From NCBI RefSeq assembly GCF_030269545.1, contig NZ_BSTN01000005.1:124001-188000 (forward strand): 64,000 bases of DNA. Reading direction: 5' to 3'. A program made the translations under genes and the position numbers. The notes beneath the pieces are model-generated. The model saw only the letters and a list, made by a program, of their open reading frames with translations, did not search any database and was not told the DNA's origin. Below are positions 42,021-50,581 of this stretch, one piece after another. This DNA comes from Actinomadura sp. NBRC 104425 (lineage in GTDB: Bacteria > Actinomycetota > Actinomycetes > Streptosporangiales > Streptosporangiaceae). Within the stretch, counting starts at the first letter, position 1. The number at the start of each line of letters is the position of its first letter.

Positions 42021-43037
42021 GTGAACAACCATGTCGTGCTATCGGCCGGGCCGGCGGCCCGGGAGCCCCACCAGTGGAGTCCGGAGGAGGTCGACGCGGC
42101 GCTGCGGGACGCCTTCGCCGAACGCTGGCCCGCCACGCTCGACGGCCTCGGCCGCGTCCAGCGCTATGCCCTGATCCCGCCCGGAAAGCTGGTGCGTCCG
42201 CTGCTGACGGTCTGGTCGGCCCTGGCGGTCGGCGGCCGCCTGGAGCACGTGCTGCCCGTGGCCGTGGGCAGCGAGGCCGCGCACACCGCCAGCCTCGTGC
42301 ACGACGACATCATCGACGGCGACGCCATCCGCCGCTCCCGTCCCGCCGTCCACATCGCCTTCGGCGCCGAACCGGCCATCATCGCGGGCAACTCGCTGCT
42401 CATCGAGTTCCTCGGGGCGCTCGTCCGCGTCGCCGACCGCGGCGTGCCGCCGCAGGCCGTGCTGGAGACGATGCGGATCGCCGCCGAAGCCGGCGCCGCC
42501 GCCTGCCGAGGCGCCTACGACGAACTCGCACTGGCCGGCCGCCTCGACTGCCCGGTCGAGACGTACCTGACCATGGCGCATGGCAAGACCGCCGTGTTCA
42601 CCCGAGCCGCATGCGAGTCCGGGGCCGTGCTCGGCGGCGCCGACCCCGAGCAGGCCGCCGCCCTGGCCGCCTTCGGCGAGCGGTACGGCATGGCCTTCCA
42701 GATCCGCGACGACATGCTCGCCTACCGCACCGGCGACGCCACGTCCAAAAACGGCAAGCCCGCCGACAGCGACCTGCGCAACCGGCGCCCCACCCTCCCG
42801 CTCCTGCTGGCCTACCAGCGCGGCGACGGCCAGCAGCGCCGCACACTGCGACGCGCGCTGACCCGGCGCGCCCCGTCCCTGCAGCAGGTGCATCAGATCC
42901 TGCACGACACCGGCGCCCTGGCCCGCGCCCGCCACATGGCCGACCAGTACTGGATCCGGGCCCGCCAAGCCCTGGACCGGCTGCCGCCGAGCCGCGCACG
43001 CGCCGAACTGGCCGCCATGCCCCTTCCCACCCCGTAG
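42021..43037 (+). CDS. (E)-polyprenyl diphosphate synthase
   Basis: The 338-residue enzyme has the first aspartate-rich motif DDIIDGD at 95-101 with SLVHDD, GNSLLIEFLG, and the second aspartate motif IRDDMLAY followed by KNGKPADSDLRNRRPTLP. GTG 42021 has a GGAG site. It elongates allylic diphosphates by head-to-tail condensation. Chain length is not clear. It lies divergent from the UppS-like/squalene-synthase-like pair and presumably supplies their substrate. Confidence 0.9.
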   Translation: MNNHVVLSAGPAAREPHQWSPEEVDAALRDAFAERWPATLDGLGRVQRYALIPPGKLVRPLLTVWSALAVGGRLEHVLPVAVGSEAAHTASLVHDDIIDGDAIRRSRPAVHIAFGAEPAIIAGNSLLIEFLGALVRVADRGVPPQAVLETMRIAAEAGAAACRGAYDELALAGRLDCPVETYLTMAHGKTAVFTRAACESGAVLGGADPEQAAALAAFGERYGMAFQIRDDMLAYRTGDATSKNGKPADSDLRNRRPTLPLLLAYQRGDGQQRRTLRRALTRRAPSLQQVHQILHDTGALARARHMADQYWIRARQALDRLPPSRARAELAAMPLPTP

Positions 43038-43049
43038 GGCGGGCAGGGC

Positions 43050-43080
43050 GACGGCCCGGCCGAACGCCGGCCGGGCCGTC
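43050..43080. terminator. Bidirectional hairpin terminator
   Basis: GACGGCCCGGC at 43050-43060 pairs with 43070-43080 between the convergent prenyl synthase and acetyltransferase genes, which are only 48 bases apart. Confidence 0.65.
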
Positions 43081-43085
43081 TCGAC

Positions 43086-43598
43086 TCACACCCCGAACGG
43101 CGCCGGATACCGGACGACGCCTCGCGGCACGTCGGCTCCCACGTCCAGGACCAGCGCCATCAGCGCCTCGTCCGGCACCTCGAACGACACCCCGATGCCG
43201 AACCGGGACGCCCGCGTGAACCCGAACCTCGGGTAGTACTCCGGATGCCCCAGCACGATCACCAGCCGTTCGCCCGCCTGCTCGGCGGCGTGCAACGCGG
43301 CGGCCGTGACCGCCTCGCCCACGCCCCTGCGCTGGAACGCGGGCAGCACGGCGACCGGCGCCAACGCCAGTGCGGGCGCGGGCGGCTCGCCCACGTGGCA
43401 CCGCGTCAGCAGCGCATACCCGACGACCCGGCCGCCGGGTTCCTCGGCCACCCACGCCAGACCGGGCAGCCACGCCGCGTCCCGCCGCAACGCGTCGACC
43501 AGCTCGGCCTCCTGCGCGGTGGGAAACGCCGCTTGCAGCACCCGCCGCACGTCGGCGACGTCCCGAAAGGTCTCGGGCCGCGTCGTCCAGGCGCTCAC
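43086..43598 (-). CDS. GNAT N-acetyltransferase
   Basis: The 170-residue protein has the GNAT acetyl-CoA site ALAPVAVLPAFQRRGVGEAV and the YPRFGFTRASRFGI ending of the small-molecule acetyltransferase group resembling YhbS. A GGAGGAAGC site precedes the GTG, which overlaps the stop of rsgA by 4 bases. The coupling to a ribosome GTPase suggests a possible role in ribosome or RNA metabolism, but this is only context. Confidence 0.87.
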   Translation of the reverse strand: MSAWTTRPETFRDVADVRRVLQAAFPTAQEAELVDALRRDAAWLPGLAWVAEEPGGRVVGYALLTRCHVGEPPAPALALAPVAVLPAFQRRGVGEAVTAAALHAAEQAGERLVIVLGHPEYYPRFGFTRASRFGIGVSFEVPDEALMALVLDVGADVPRGVVRYPAPFGV

Positions 43599-44644
43599 CG
43601 CTTCCTCCCCTCGTGCTTGTACTTCTGCCGCAGCGACCTGCTGATCGCCTTGTACCGGTTCTCGCGTTCGGCGCGCAGACGCGCATCGCTGCGCGAGGCG
43701 ATCCACTCGTTCTCGCGGACCAGCTTGCGGTAGCTGTCGAGGCGGCGGCGCGTCAGCACACCGTCCTCGACGGCCGCCAGCACGGCGCACCCCGGTTCGG
43801 CGCGGTGCCCGCAGTCGGCGAACCGGCAGTTGTCGGCCAGTTCCTCGATGTCGGCGAACGTCTGCTCCAGCCCGTCCGCCGCGTCCCACAGGCCGACGCC
43901 GCGCAGCCCGGGCGTGTCGATGAGCACACCGCCTCCGGGCAGCGGCAGCAACTCGCGGTGCACGGTGGTGTGCCGCCCCTTGCCGTCCGAGGCGCGCACG
44001 GCACCGGTGGCCAGCCGCTCCTCACCGAGCAGGGCATTGCCGAGCGTGGACTTGCCCGCACCGGACGGCCCGATCAGCACCACCGTGCCGGTGAGCAGCG
44101 CGGCGAACGCGTCCACGCCGAACCCGGTGGCGGCGCTGACGGCCACCACGTCCACGCCGGGCGCGGCCGCCGCGACCTCTGCCTCGATCTCGGCCGTGTC
44201 GCCGACCCGGTCGGCCTTGGTGAGCGCGACGACGGGACGGGCGCCGCTCTCCCAGGCCAGTGCCAGCATCCGCTCCAGCCGTCCCAGGTCCACCGGGACG
44301 GCCAGCGACACGGTCACCGCGATCGTGTCGACGTTGGCGGCGAGCACCTGCCCTTGCGAACGGCCGGACGCCGACGACCGCACGAGCGCCGTACGGCGCG
44401 GCAGCAGATGCGTGACCACCGGACGGTCACCGGGCCGCAGCACGGCCCAGTCACCCGTGCACGGCCCGTCCACCCGCGAGGTGTCGGCGCGCACGGGCCC
44501 GTGCTCGGTGACGAGGTCGCAACGCCCGCGATCGACGCGGACGATACGGGCGGGCACCAGCCCTTCGGCACGGTACGCCGCGAAGGCGTCATCGAAGTAC
44601 TCGTCCCAGCCGTAGACGGCCAGGACGTCAGAAGACTCGAGCAA
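43595..44644 (-). CDS. rsgA: Ribosome small-subunit GTPase RsgA
   Basis: The 349-residue GTPase shows the circular permutation of the family: an N-terminal OB domain (to about 100), G4 LTKAD, then G1 GPSGAGKSTL and G3 DTPGLRG. A C-terminal zinc domain follows (DNCRFADCGHRAEPGC). RsgA acts in late maturation of the 30S subunit. The start is a TTG at 44644 with a modest site. A 22-codon frame with a strong ribosome site lies just upstream. Confidence 0.92.
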   Translation of the reverse strand: MLESSDVLAVYGWDEYFDDAFAAYRAEGLVPARIVRVDRGRCDLVTEHGPVRADTSRVDGPCTGDWAVLRPGDRPVVTHLLPRRTALVRSSASGRSQGQVLAANVDTIAVTVSLAVPVDLGRLERMLALAWESGARPVVALTKADRVGDTAEIEAEVAAAAPGVDVVAVSAATGFGVDAFAALLTGTVVLIGPSGAGKSTLGNALLGEERLATGAVRASDGKGRHTTVHRELLPLPGGGVLIDTPGLRGVGLWDAADGLEQTFADIEELADNCRFADCGHRAEPGCAVLAAVEDGVLTRRRLDSYRKLVRENEWIASRSDARLRAERENRYKAISRSLRQKYKHEGRKR

Positions 44645-44693
44645 TGGAATGGAACCTCATGTGTGAGGGGGCCGCCCGGCGCGCGGAAGAGCG

Positions 44694-44762
44694 TCAGCCG
44701 GCGACCCGGGAAATGTGGTCGGCCTCGAAGTCGCGCGCAGCGACAACCACCGCGACGGCCAT
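44694..44762 (-). CDS. 22-codon upstream reading frame, candidate leader peptide
   Basis: An ATG follows GGGAGGTG by a few bases and encodes a 22-residue peptide, MAVAVVVAARDFEADHISRV plus two residues, ending 49 bases before the rsgA start. The ribosome site is stronger than that of rsgA. It could act as a leader controlling rsgA translation or be a genuine micro-protein. Confidence 0.4.
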   Translation of the reverse strand: MAVAVVVAARDFEADHISRVAG

Positions 44763-45222
44763 AGACCACACCTCCCTTCGGTTCCAGCGCCTACTGTAGC
44801 CCTCCGCCCCGCCCAACGCCTCCCCATTCCCCCAACACCACGCCTTCCCTCTGCGATCCAGGCAGGGCCGCCGCCACACGGCACACGCACCGACCGCGCT
44901 GACGAGGGGCTTGACATCTGCCTTCTGAGCGGGTGCAGCAGCAGCTCCCGGGGTCCGGCGGCCGGGTTCGTGGGCGCCTTCTTCCCGCCTGGATGGCCTA
45001 GGGCCCCAAGTTCCGCCGGGGCCGGGTGCCTTGCACACGGCGGCGCCGTCGTCGGCGGCTGTCCCGCGTGGCGGCCTTCCAGCTGCGCGGCCACGTCTGC
45101 GTCCGGCCGCTCGCAAGACGCGGCCCGTGTTCCGGCCGTCAACCCCAACTCGTTGGCGGCACCCACGACCAGCTATGATTGGTCAGGCCAACATTGGTGA
45201 CACCAACGATATGGAGCGGGTG
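44763..45222. other. 460-base divergent spacer between rsgA and the SnoaL-like gene
   Basis: No coding frame is convincing. The right end holds a promoter with two dyads (45174-45206); the rest is featureless GC-rich sequence. Confidence 0.5.
45174..45206 (+). promoter_or_regulatory. -10 element followed by two TTGG-type dyads
   Basis: TATGAT (45174-45179) is a near-consensus -10 box. Immediately downstream are TTGGTCAGGCCAA (45179-45191) and TTGGTGACACCAA (45194-45206). The second is a perfect 5-bp dyad and the first a perfect 4-bp dyad. Placement over the transcription start suggests a repressor operator for the SnoaL-like gene; the regulator is not identified. Confidence 0.5.
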
Positions 45223-45687
45223 ATGGATCACCTCGACCGTCATGAGCTCACCGACCTCGTGGCCCGCCTCGGACGCTGCCTGGACGAAAAGCGCTTTGCA
45301 GCCATGCGGACCGTCTTCACCGAAGACGCCTCGGTCGGCACTGCCAGCGGCGCGGCCCACGGCATCGATGCCATCGTGGAGAAGGCGGGAAGGATCCGCC
45401 CCGACGGCGTGTCCACGCAGAGCTTCATCACCCATCCCCTCATCAAGGTGGACGGCGACACCGCCACGATCACCGCGAACCTGCTCGCCGTCTTCGTCGG
45501 CCGCCCCGAAGGGGGAGGGCGGCTCTTCGGCGAGCGCTACCACCTGACCGCCGCCCGCACCCCGCACGGATGGCGGATCTCCCGGGTGGAAAGCGTCCCC
45601 CTATGGGAAGCCCCTCTGCCTGAGATCACCTCCTTGCCCCCGGACACCGCCCAAGCGAAGACGACAAGCACCGCACCGGGGCAGTGA
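45223..45687 (+). CDS. SnoaL-like (NTF2-fold) protein
   Basis: The 154-residue protein has the NTF2-like cone pattern: ELTDLVARLGRCLDEKRFAA, FTEDASV, HGIDAIVEKAGRI and RYHLTAARTPHGWRISRVES. The N-terminal His/Asp arrangement is typical of SnoaL_4-type proteins, which are cyclases, dehydratases or ligand binders. The ATG at 45223 sits 6 bases after GGAG. Two operator-like dyads overlap its promoter. Confidence 0.82.
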   Translation: MDHLDRHELTDLVARLGRCLDEKRFAAMRTVFTEDASVGTASGAAHGIDAIVEKAGRIRPDGVSTQSFITHPLIKVDGDTATITANLLAVFVGRPEGGGRLFGERYHLTAARTPHGWRISRVESVPLWEAPLPEITSLPPDTAQAKTTSTAPGQ

Positions 45688-45944
45688 ACCGCAACGGAAA
45701 CCGCCGCCAGGGGGCCGCGCAACTGCGACGGCCCCGGTGGCGCACCGGCTCGTCCCGCAATCAGGCCAGCCGCCGGGCCGGCGGGGCGACCGGGCAGGGG
45801 CGGGCGGCCTTTATCGACCGCGGCCACTGCGGCGACGTCGAACAGGCCGTGGACGCCCTCGACGCCGAACACGCCTGCACGTCAAGCCCCCGCGCGCGAC
45901 GCCGCCGACGGGGAACCGTCCAAGCCTGCGGCCGACGTGCGGGG

Positions 45945-47156
45945 TCAGTTCGCGGCGGGTTCGAGGCCTTCACGGCGCGGGGCGTCGCGCCCGTAGGGGG
46001 TCAGCGCGCGCAGTCCCGTGCCGCGCATGGGGGTCGCCTCGGTCAGTTCGGTCGGATCGATGCCGAGTGGTTCGTCCGTGTCGATGCCCTCGGCGGGGTC
46101 GTCCTCGCCCCATTCGTCGTCGTCGGTGACCTCGCGCTCCCATACGATGTCACCGTCTTTAGCGCAGGCCCACGCCGCCGTACCGGCATAACCGCGGCCT
46201 GCGAATCCCCAGGCGACGCCGAACCGGGCGCTCAGCCGCCGCAGCGCGTCACGTGTCTGCGCGTACCACTGCTCGTCCCAAGCCGGATAGCACCAGCCGC
46301 TGACGATGAGCGTCCAGCCGTCGAGTTCGGGAGTGATGAACGCCTCCGCCCGGTCCGGATGCTCGACCGGCGGCGCCGTCCACCACGCCCCGGCCGCGAC
46401 GGCCAGCCCCAGCTCGAAGTACATCGGGCCGGGGTCGGAGAACTCCAGGGCCGCCAGAATGCCTTCCTGATCACCACCGGGGACGGCGAAGCAGCTGTTC
46501 TCCCAGATTCCCTGCGGCCGGTCGGCGGCGGCCTTGGCCCGCAGGTAACGCCGCCACAGCTTCTGGTCCTCGGGGGACAGGGCACCGGGTCCGGCGATGT
46601 TCATGATCACCTCGAAGGCGGCGGGACGATACGCGGCCGGACCGGACCGGCGGACCTCCCGCAGCTCGTCCAGCACTCCGGGGCCGAACTCCTCCAACGC
46701 CCACGCGGCGCGCTTGCGCACGTCCGCGTCCGGGTCACCGAGCAGCCGGATCAGGGCACCGGAGGCGGGCAGTGCCTCCTGTCCCATCCTCTGCAGGCAC
46801 AGGGCCGCACCCGCTCGGACGGCGGGCGAGGGATGGTCGAGCGACTCCAGGAGCCGGTCCCAATGCTCGCCGGAGAAGCCGCCGAACGTCCAGCGTGCCC
46901 GGCGGGCCGGCTCTTGCGGCAGGTCAGCGGCGACGGCGTCGCGGACCGCGCAGAACGCGGGATCGCCCAGCTGCCTCAGCAGCGTGCCGGCCCGGGCCCA
47001 GTCCAGCGGCGAATTCTCATCGAGCAGCTCCGCCACCAGCGCGTCGCCCCCGACGCCACCGAGCTCTTTGCAGGCGTTCCAGGCCGGTCTCCAGGTCTCC
47101 TCCTCCGGCGCCGACAGGTCGCTGATCAGTCGCTGGAGATCCACCTCGGTGATCAT
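45945..47156 (-). CDS. HEAT-repeat protein with a C-terminal alpha/beta domain
   Basis: Residues 1-200 are HEAT-like helical pairs (LDHPSPAVRAGAALCLQRMG; DPDADVRKRAAWALEEFG). The C-terminal 170 residues have strands ELDGWTLIVSGWCYPA and VAWGFAGRGYAGTAAWACAK and an acidic tail. I recall the same pairing in actinomycete proteins near polymorphic toxin loci, so an immunity-like role is possible. The ATG has no ribosome site; a TACTAT just upstream hints at a leaderless start. Confidence 0.75.
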   Translation of the reverse strand: MITEVDLQRLISDLSAPEEETWRPAWNACKELGGVGGDALVAELLDENSPLDWARAGTLLRQLGDPAFCAVRDAVAADLPQEPARRARWTFGGFSGEHWDRLLESLDHPSPAVRAGAALCLQRMGQEALPASGALIRLLGDPDADVRKRAAWALEEFGPGVLDELREVRRSGPAAYRPAAFEVIMNIAGPGALSPEDQKLWRRYLRAKAAADRPQGIWENSCFAVPGGDQEGILAALEFSDPGPMYFELGLAVAAGAWWTAPPVEHPDRAEAFITPELDGWTLIVSGWCYPAWDEQWYAQTRDALRRLSARFGVAWGFAGRGYAGTAAWACAKDGDIVWEREVTDDDEWGEDDPAEGIDTDEPLGIDPTELTEATPMRGTGLRALTPYGRDAPRREGLEPAAN

Positions 47157-47251
47157 AGTAGGAGCGGGCCACCGGGCCGATGACGCCGATCGCGGGCTGG
47201 GGGACCGGCAGTCGACGGTGCCGATGGGCGGCTGCTGTGGCGCCATGCCGG

Positions 47252-47998
47252 TCAGGCGATGCCGCCGTTGACGTAGATGACCTGGCCGTTGACCCAGCGG
47301 GCGGGGCCTGCGAGGAAGGCGACCGCCTCGGCGATGTCCACGGGCAGGCCGAGCCGCTCCAGCGGGGCCATTCTGGCCAGCTCCTCGACGGCGGCATGGT
47401 CCTTGCCGTCCAGGAACAGCGGCGTGGCGGTGGGCCCCGGCGCCACCGCGTTGACCGTGACGTCCCGGCCCCGCAGCTCCTTGGCGAGAATCCAGGTGAT
47501 CGCGTCGACCGCGCCCTTGCTGGCGGCGTAGGCGGAGTAGGACGGCAGCCCGAGCCTCACCACCGACGACGAGAAGTTGATGATCGCGCCGCCGCGGCGG
47601 ACCCGGCGGGCGGCCTGCTGGTCGACGACGAAGGTGCCGCGGATGTTGACGCGGTGCATCCGGTCCAGGTCGGCGAGGGCGAGTTCGGCCAGCGGCGACA
47701 GCAGCATGATCCCCGCGGCGTGCACGACCACGTCGACGCCGCCGTACAGCCGTTCGGCCTGGTCGAACATCGCCGCGACCTGCGCTTGGTCCGCCACGTC
47801 CGCCGCGACGCCGGTTGCGGTGCCGCCGGCGGCCGCGATGGCGTTCACGACCTCCTTCGCGCGCGCCGGGTTGCCGGAGTAGCCGACCACCACCCTCATC
47901 CCGTCGGCGGCCAGCCGTTCGGCGACCGCCCGGCCGATGCCGCCGGAGCCTCCCGTGACGATGGCGATGCGAGGCCCCGCGCCGGTCGGATCGATCAT
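47252..47998 (-). CDS. Short-chain dehydrogenase/reductase (FabG-like)
   Basis: The 248-residue enzyme has the NADP-binding TGGSGGIG, HAAG (NNAG equivalent), the catalytic Ser of NFSSSVVRLG, YAASK and the PGPTATPL motif. It is a classical SDR oxidoreductase, with unknown alcohol/ketone substrate. It lies 191 bases downstream of the TetR gene on the same strand, possibly co-regulated. Confidence 0.9.
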   Translation of the reverse strand: MIDPTGAGPRIAIVTGGSGGIGRAVAERLAADGMRVVVGYSGNPARAKEVVNAIAAAGGTATGVAADVADQAQVAAMFDQAERLYGGVDVVVHAAGIMLLSPLAELALADLDRMHRVNIRGTFVVDQQAARRVRRGGAIINFSSSVVRLGLPSYSAYAASKGAVDAITWILAKELRGRDVTVNAVAPGPTATPLFLDGKDHAAVEELARMAPLERLGLPVDIAEAVAFLAGPARWVNGQVIYVNGGIA

Positions 47999-48189
47999 GT
48001 CGCCCCCTCCTGCCGGTGCTCCTCCTGCTTGCCCGCCATCTGCGCGTCCATGCCCGCCGGCTGGGGGATGGGCCGCAGCGCGCGGGGCGAGCGGGCGGCC
48101 CGCGAAAGGCGGCCGGCGCCGGGCGCGGGGTCAGGCCGCCGCCGCGCGGGCGACGGCGGGAAGGCCGCCGGCGACCGGTGGGCGACGGC

Positions 48190-48774
48190 TCAGTCGCGGC
48201 CGCGCACCGCCGCCAGGCACTGGTCGTAGAGGTCGCCCGGGGCGAGCCGTCCGTCGCTTCTGACCCACAGCTCGGTCGCCGTGTCGACGCAGGCGAAGAC
48301 CGTGGCGATGATCGCCCTGGCGTGCAGCTCGGCGTCCGGGCCGGCGTCGGCCTCCAGCCGCTCGGTGATGATCGGCAGGAGTTCGGCCTGCCAGCGCAAC
48401 CGCTTCTCGACGTAGCGGGAGCGCAGCGAGGGCGTGTCGAAGATCAGGCGGGACAGCTCCAGTGCCCGGCCGGTGGAGTTCCCCTCGGCCAGGACGGCCT
48501 CGAACCCGGCCCGCAGGGCGTCCCAGGCCGACACCTCGGCCGGCTGCTCCCGGACGACCCGTTTCAGCAGTTCGCCCAGCCCCTGCTGGTCGCCGCAGAC
48601 CAGGTCCTCCTTGGTGCCGAAGTAGCGGAACAGGGAGCGCTGGGAGATGCCCGACTCCCGCGCGATCTGCGCGATCGTCGTCCGCTCGTAGCCCTGCTCG
48701 GCGAACAGGCGCAGCGCCGTGTCCAGGATCGCCTGGACGGCGACCTGCCGCGACCGGTCCCACAAGGTCGTCAT
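48190..48774 (-). CDS. TetR-family repressor
   Basis: This 194-residue regulator has the TetR helix-turn-helix (TALRLFAEQGYERTTIAQIA, then ISQRSLFRYFGTKEDLV) and a helical ligand domain. It diverges from an SDR gene across an 82-base spacer holding a perfect 6-bp dyad (48821-48837), the probable operator for both. Confidence 0.92.
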   Translation of the reverse strand: MTTLWDRSRQVAVQAILDTALRLFAEQGYERTTIAQIARESGISQRSLFRYFGTKEDLVCGDQQGLGELLKRVVREQPAEVSAWDALRAGFEAVLAEGNSTGRALELSRLIFDTPSLRSRYVEKRLRWQAELLPIITERLEADAGPDAELHARAIIATVFACVDTATELWVRSDGRLAPGDLYDQCLAAVRGRD

Positions 48775-48820
48775 GCCGACAGACTACCCCGACTGGACAG
48801 CAGCCGCCTTTCTGGCATTT

Positions 48821-48837
48821 ACTGTCAGCCAGACAGT
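48821..48837. promoter_or_regulatory. Perfect dyad ACTGTC-N5-GACAGT, probable TetR operator
   Basis: The two 6-bp arms are exact inverted repeats 20 bases before the SDR start and 47 bases from the TetR start. Confidence 0.65.
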
Positions 48838-48856
48838 CGCTGAAAGGGGAATCATC

Positions 48857-49660
48857 ATGACCGCCGTCGACTACCGGGGACAGACCACGCTGGTCACCGG
48901 TGCCAGTGCGGGGCTCGGCGCCGAGTTCGCCCGCCAGCTCGCCGAGCGCGGCTCGGACCTGGTACTGGTCGCCCGCCGCAGGCAGCGCCTGGAGGAACTC
49001 GCCGAGCGGCTGCGCGCACAGCACCAGATCAAGGTGCACGTGGTGGAGATGGACCTGGCCGCCGACCGCCCCGGGCAGGCGCTGGCCGCCGAGATGCAGC
49101 GGCTCGGCCTGCACGTCACCGGCGTCGTCAACAACGCCGGGTTCGCGAACTACGGTCCCTTCCACGAGGCCGATCCGCAGCGGCTGCAGCAGGAGATCGC
49201 CGTCGACGTGACAGCGGTCGCCGACATCAGCCGCGCCTTCATCGAGCAGCTGCGGACGGCCGGCCGCGGCGTGCTGATCAACGTGGCCAGCATGGCCGCC
49301 TACCAGGCCAACCCGCGCCTGGCGCTCTACGGGGCGGCCAAGGCGTTCGTGCTGAGCCTCACCGAGGCGCTGTGGGCGGAGTCGCGCGGCACCGGTCTGC
49401 GGGTGCTGGCCCTGTCGCCGGGCGCCACCCAGACCGAGTTCTTCGACGTCTCGGGCAGCACGCAGGTCGCCGGAGCACGGCGACTGGCCGCCCCCGCCGA
49501 CGTCGTGCGCACCGCGCTGGACGCCCTCGACCGCAGGAACCCGCCGCCCAGTGTCATCGCAGGCCGCAGCAACCGCGCGCTGGCCTTCGTCGCGCGCCGT
49601 CTGCTGACCCGCCGCCAGGTCATCCGTGCCGTCGGGCGCCTCACCGCCGAGACCCCATGA
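48857..49660 (+). CDS. Short-chain dehydrogenase of the DltE/YdfG-like group
   Basis: The 267-residue enzyme has TGASAGLGAEFA, VNNAGFANYG, the Ser in NVASMAAYQ, YGAAKAF and SPGATQTEF. A ribosome site AAAGGGGAA precedes the ATG. The C-terminal basic tail resembles DltE-like SDRs thought to act on lipids. It is almost certainly the target of the divergent TetR repressor. Confidence 0.9.
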   Translation: MTAVDYRGQTTLVTGASAGLGAEFARQLAERGSDLVLVARRRQRLEELAERLRAQHQIKVHVVEMDLAADRPGQALAAEMQRLGLHVTGVVNNAGFANYGPFHEADPQRLQQEIAVDVTAVADISRAFIEQLRTAGRGVLINVASMAAYQANPRLALYGAAKAFVLSLTEALWAESRGTGLRVLALSPGATQTEFFDVSGSTQVAGARRLAAPADVVRTALDALDRRNPPPSVIAGRSNRALAFVARRLLTRRQVIRAVGRLTAETP

Positions 49661-49743
49661 CAGCGGCCCGCAAGGCCCCGCCCCGTTCCTACGATCACCG
49701 TAGCGTTCGCGAAAAGCGGCGCTGGATTTCTGCGCGCGCTCGG

Positions 49744-50373
49744 TCAGCGGACGCCTCGGGGGCGGTACTGGATGCTGATCCGGGGGCCGCAGTCCTTGGC
49801 GGTCTTGGGGATGCTGTGCTCCCATGTGCGCTGGCAGCTACCGCCCATGACGATCAGGTCGCCGTGGCCCAGGTCGTAGCGGAGGGCGGAACCGCCGGAG
49901 CGAGGGCGCAGCAGAAGGGAGCGCGGCGCGCCGACGGAGACGATGGCGACCATCGTGTCTTGCGTGCTGCCGCGTCCGATGGTGTCGCCGTGCCATGCCA
50001 CGCTGTCGCGGCCGTCGCGGTACAGGCACAGGCCCGCGGTGCTGAAGGGCTCGCCGAGTTCCTCGGCATAGTGGGCGTTGAGGGCCCGCTTGGCCTGGTC
50101 GAGAAGCGGGTCGGGGAGTGGCGCGTCCTCGTCGTAGAAGGCGAGAAGGCGTGGCACGTCCACCACGCGGTCGTACATGTGGCGGCGCTCGGCCCGCCAG
50201 GGAACCGCGGTGAGCAGGCGTTCGAAGAGCGCGTCGGCTCCGGCGATCCAGTTGGGGCGCAGGTCGATCCACGCTCCGTGGGCGAGCGGGACGCGCCGGA
50301 CGCAACGTCCGAGTTCGCGCGGGCCCGCCTCGTCCCAGGAGTCGAAGATCGAGCCTTGCAGGGCGCTCTCCAT
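49744..50373 (-). CDS. alkB: AlkB-type alpha-ketoglutarate-dependent dealkylase
   Basis: The 209-residue protein has the iron-binding HxD (WHGDTIG, His128/Asp130), the distal His186 in WEHSIPK and the 2-oxoglutarate arginines in PRISIQYRPR. It is the length of E. coli AlkB. It repairs alkylated DNA or RNA bases. It is a single gene with no SOS-type box that I can see. Confidence 0.93.
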   Translation of the reverse strand: MESALQGSIFDSWDEAGPRELGRCVRRVPLAHGAWIDLRPNWIAGADALFERLLTAVPWRAERRHMYDRVVDVPRLLAFYDEDAPLPDPLLDQAKRALNAHYAEELGEPFSTAGLCLYRDGRDSVAWHGDTIGRGSTQDTMVAIVSVGAPRSLLLRPRSGGSALRYDLGHGDLIVMGGSCQRTWEHSIPKTAKDCGPRISIQYRPRGVR

Positions 50374-50581
50374 GTCGTCATGCTACCCACCAGGTCAAAC
50401 ACGTGTTCGATTGCCTGTCGCCCTGCATGGCCGGGTGACTCGGGTCAGGCCGGCGGGCGCGGGGCCCCCTTTCGTGCATGTGCCGTCCGACGGCCGGTGC
50501 CGGGGCCGCCAGGCGCGACCGCCGCGATGCGCCGTCACCACCGCCGGATCGGGCGGGCACCGGCGCGGGAGCGTCCGGGGG

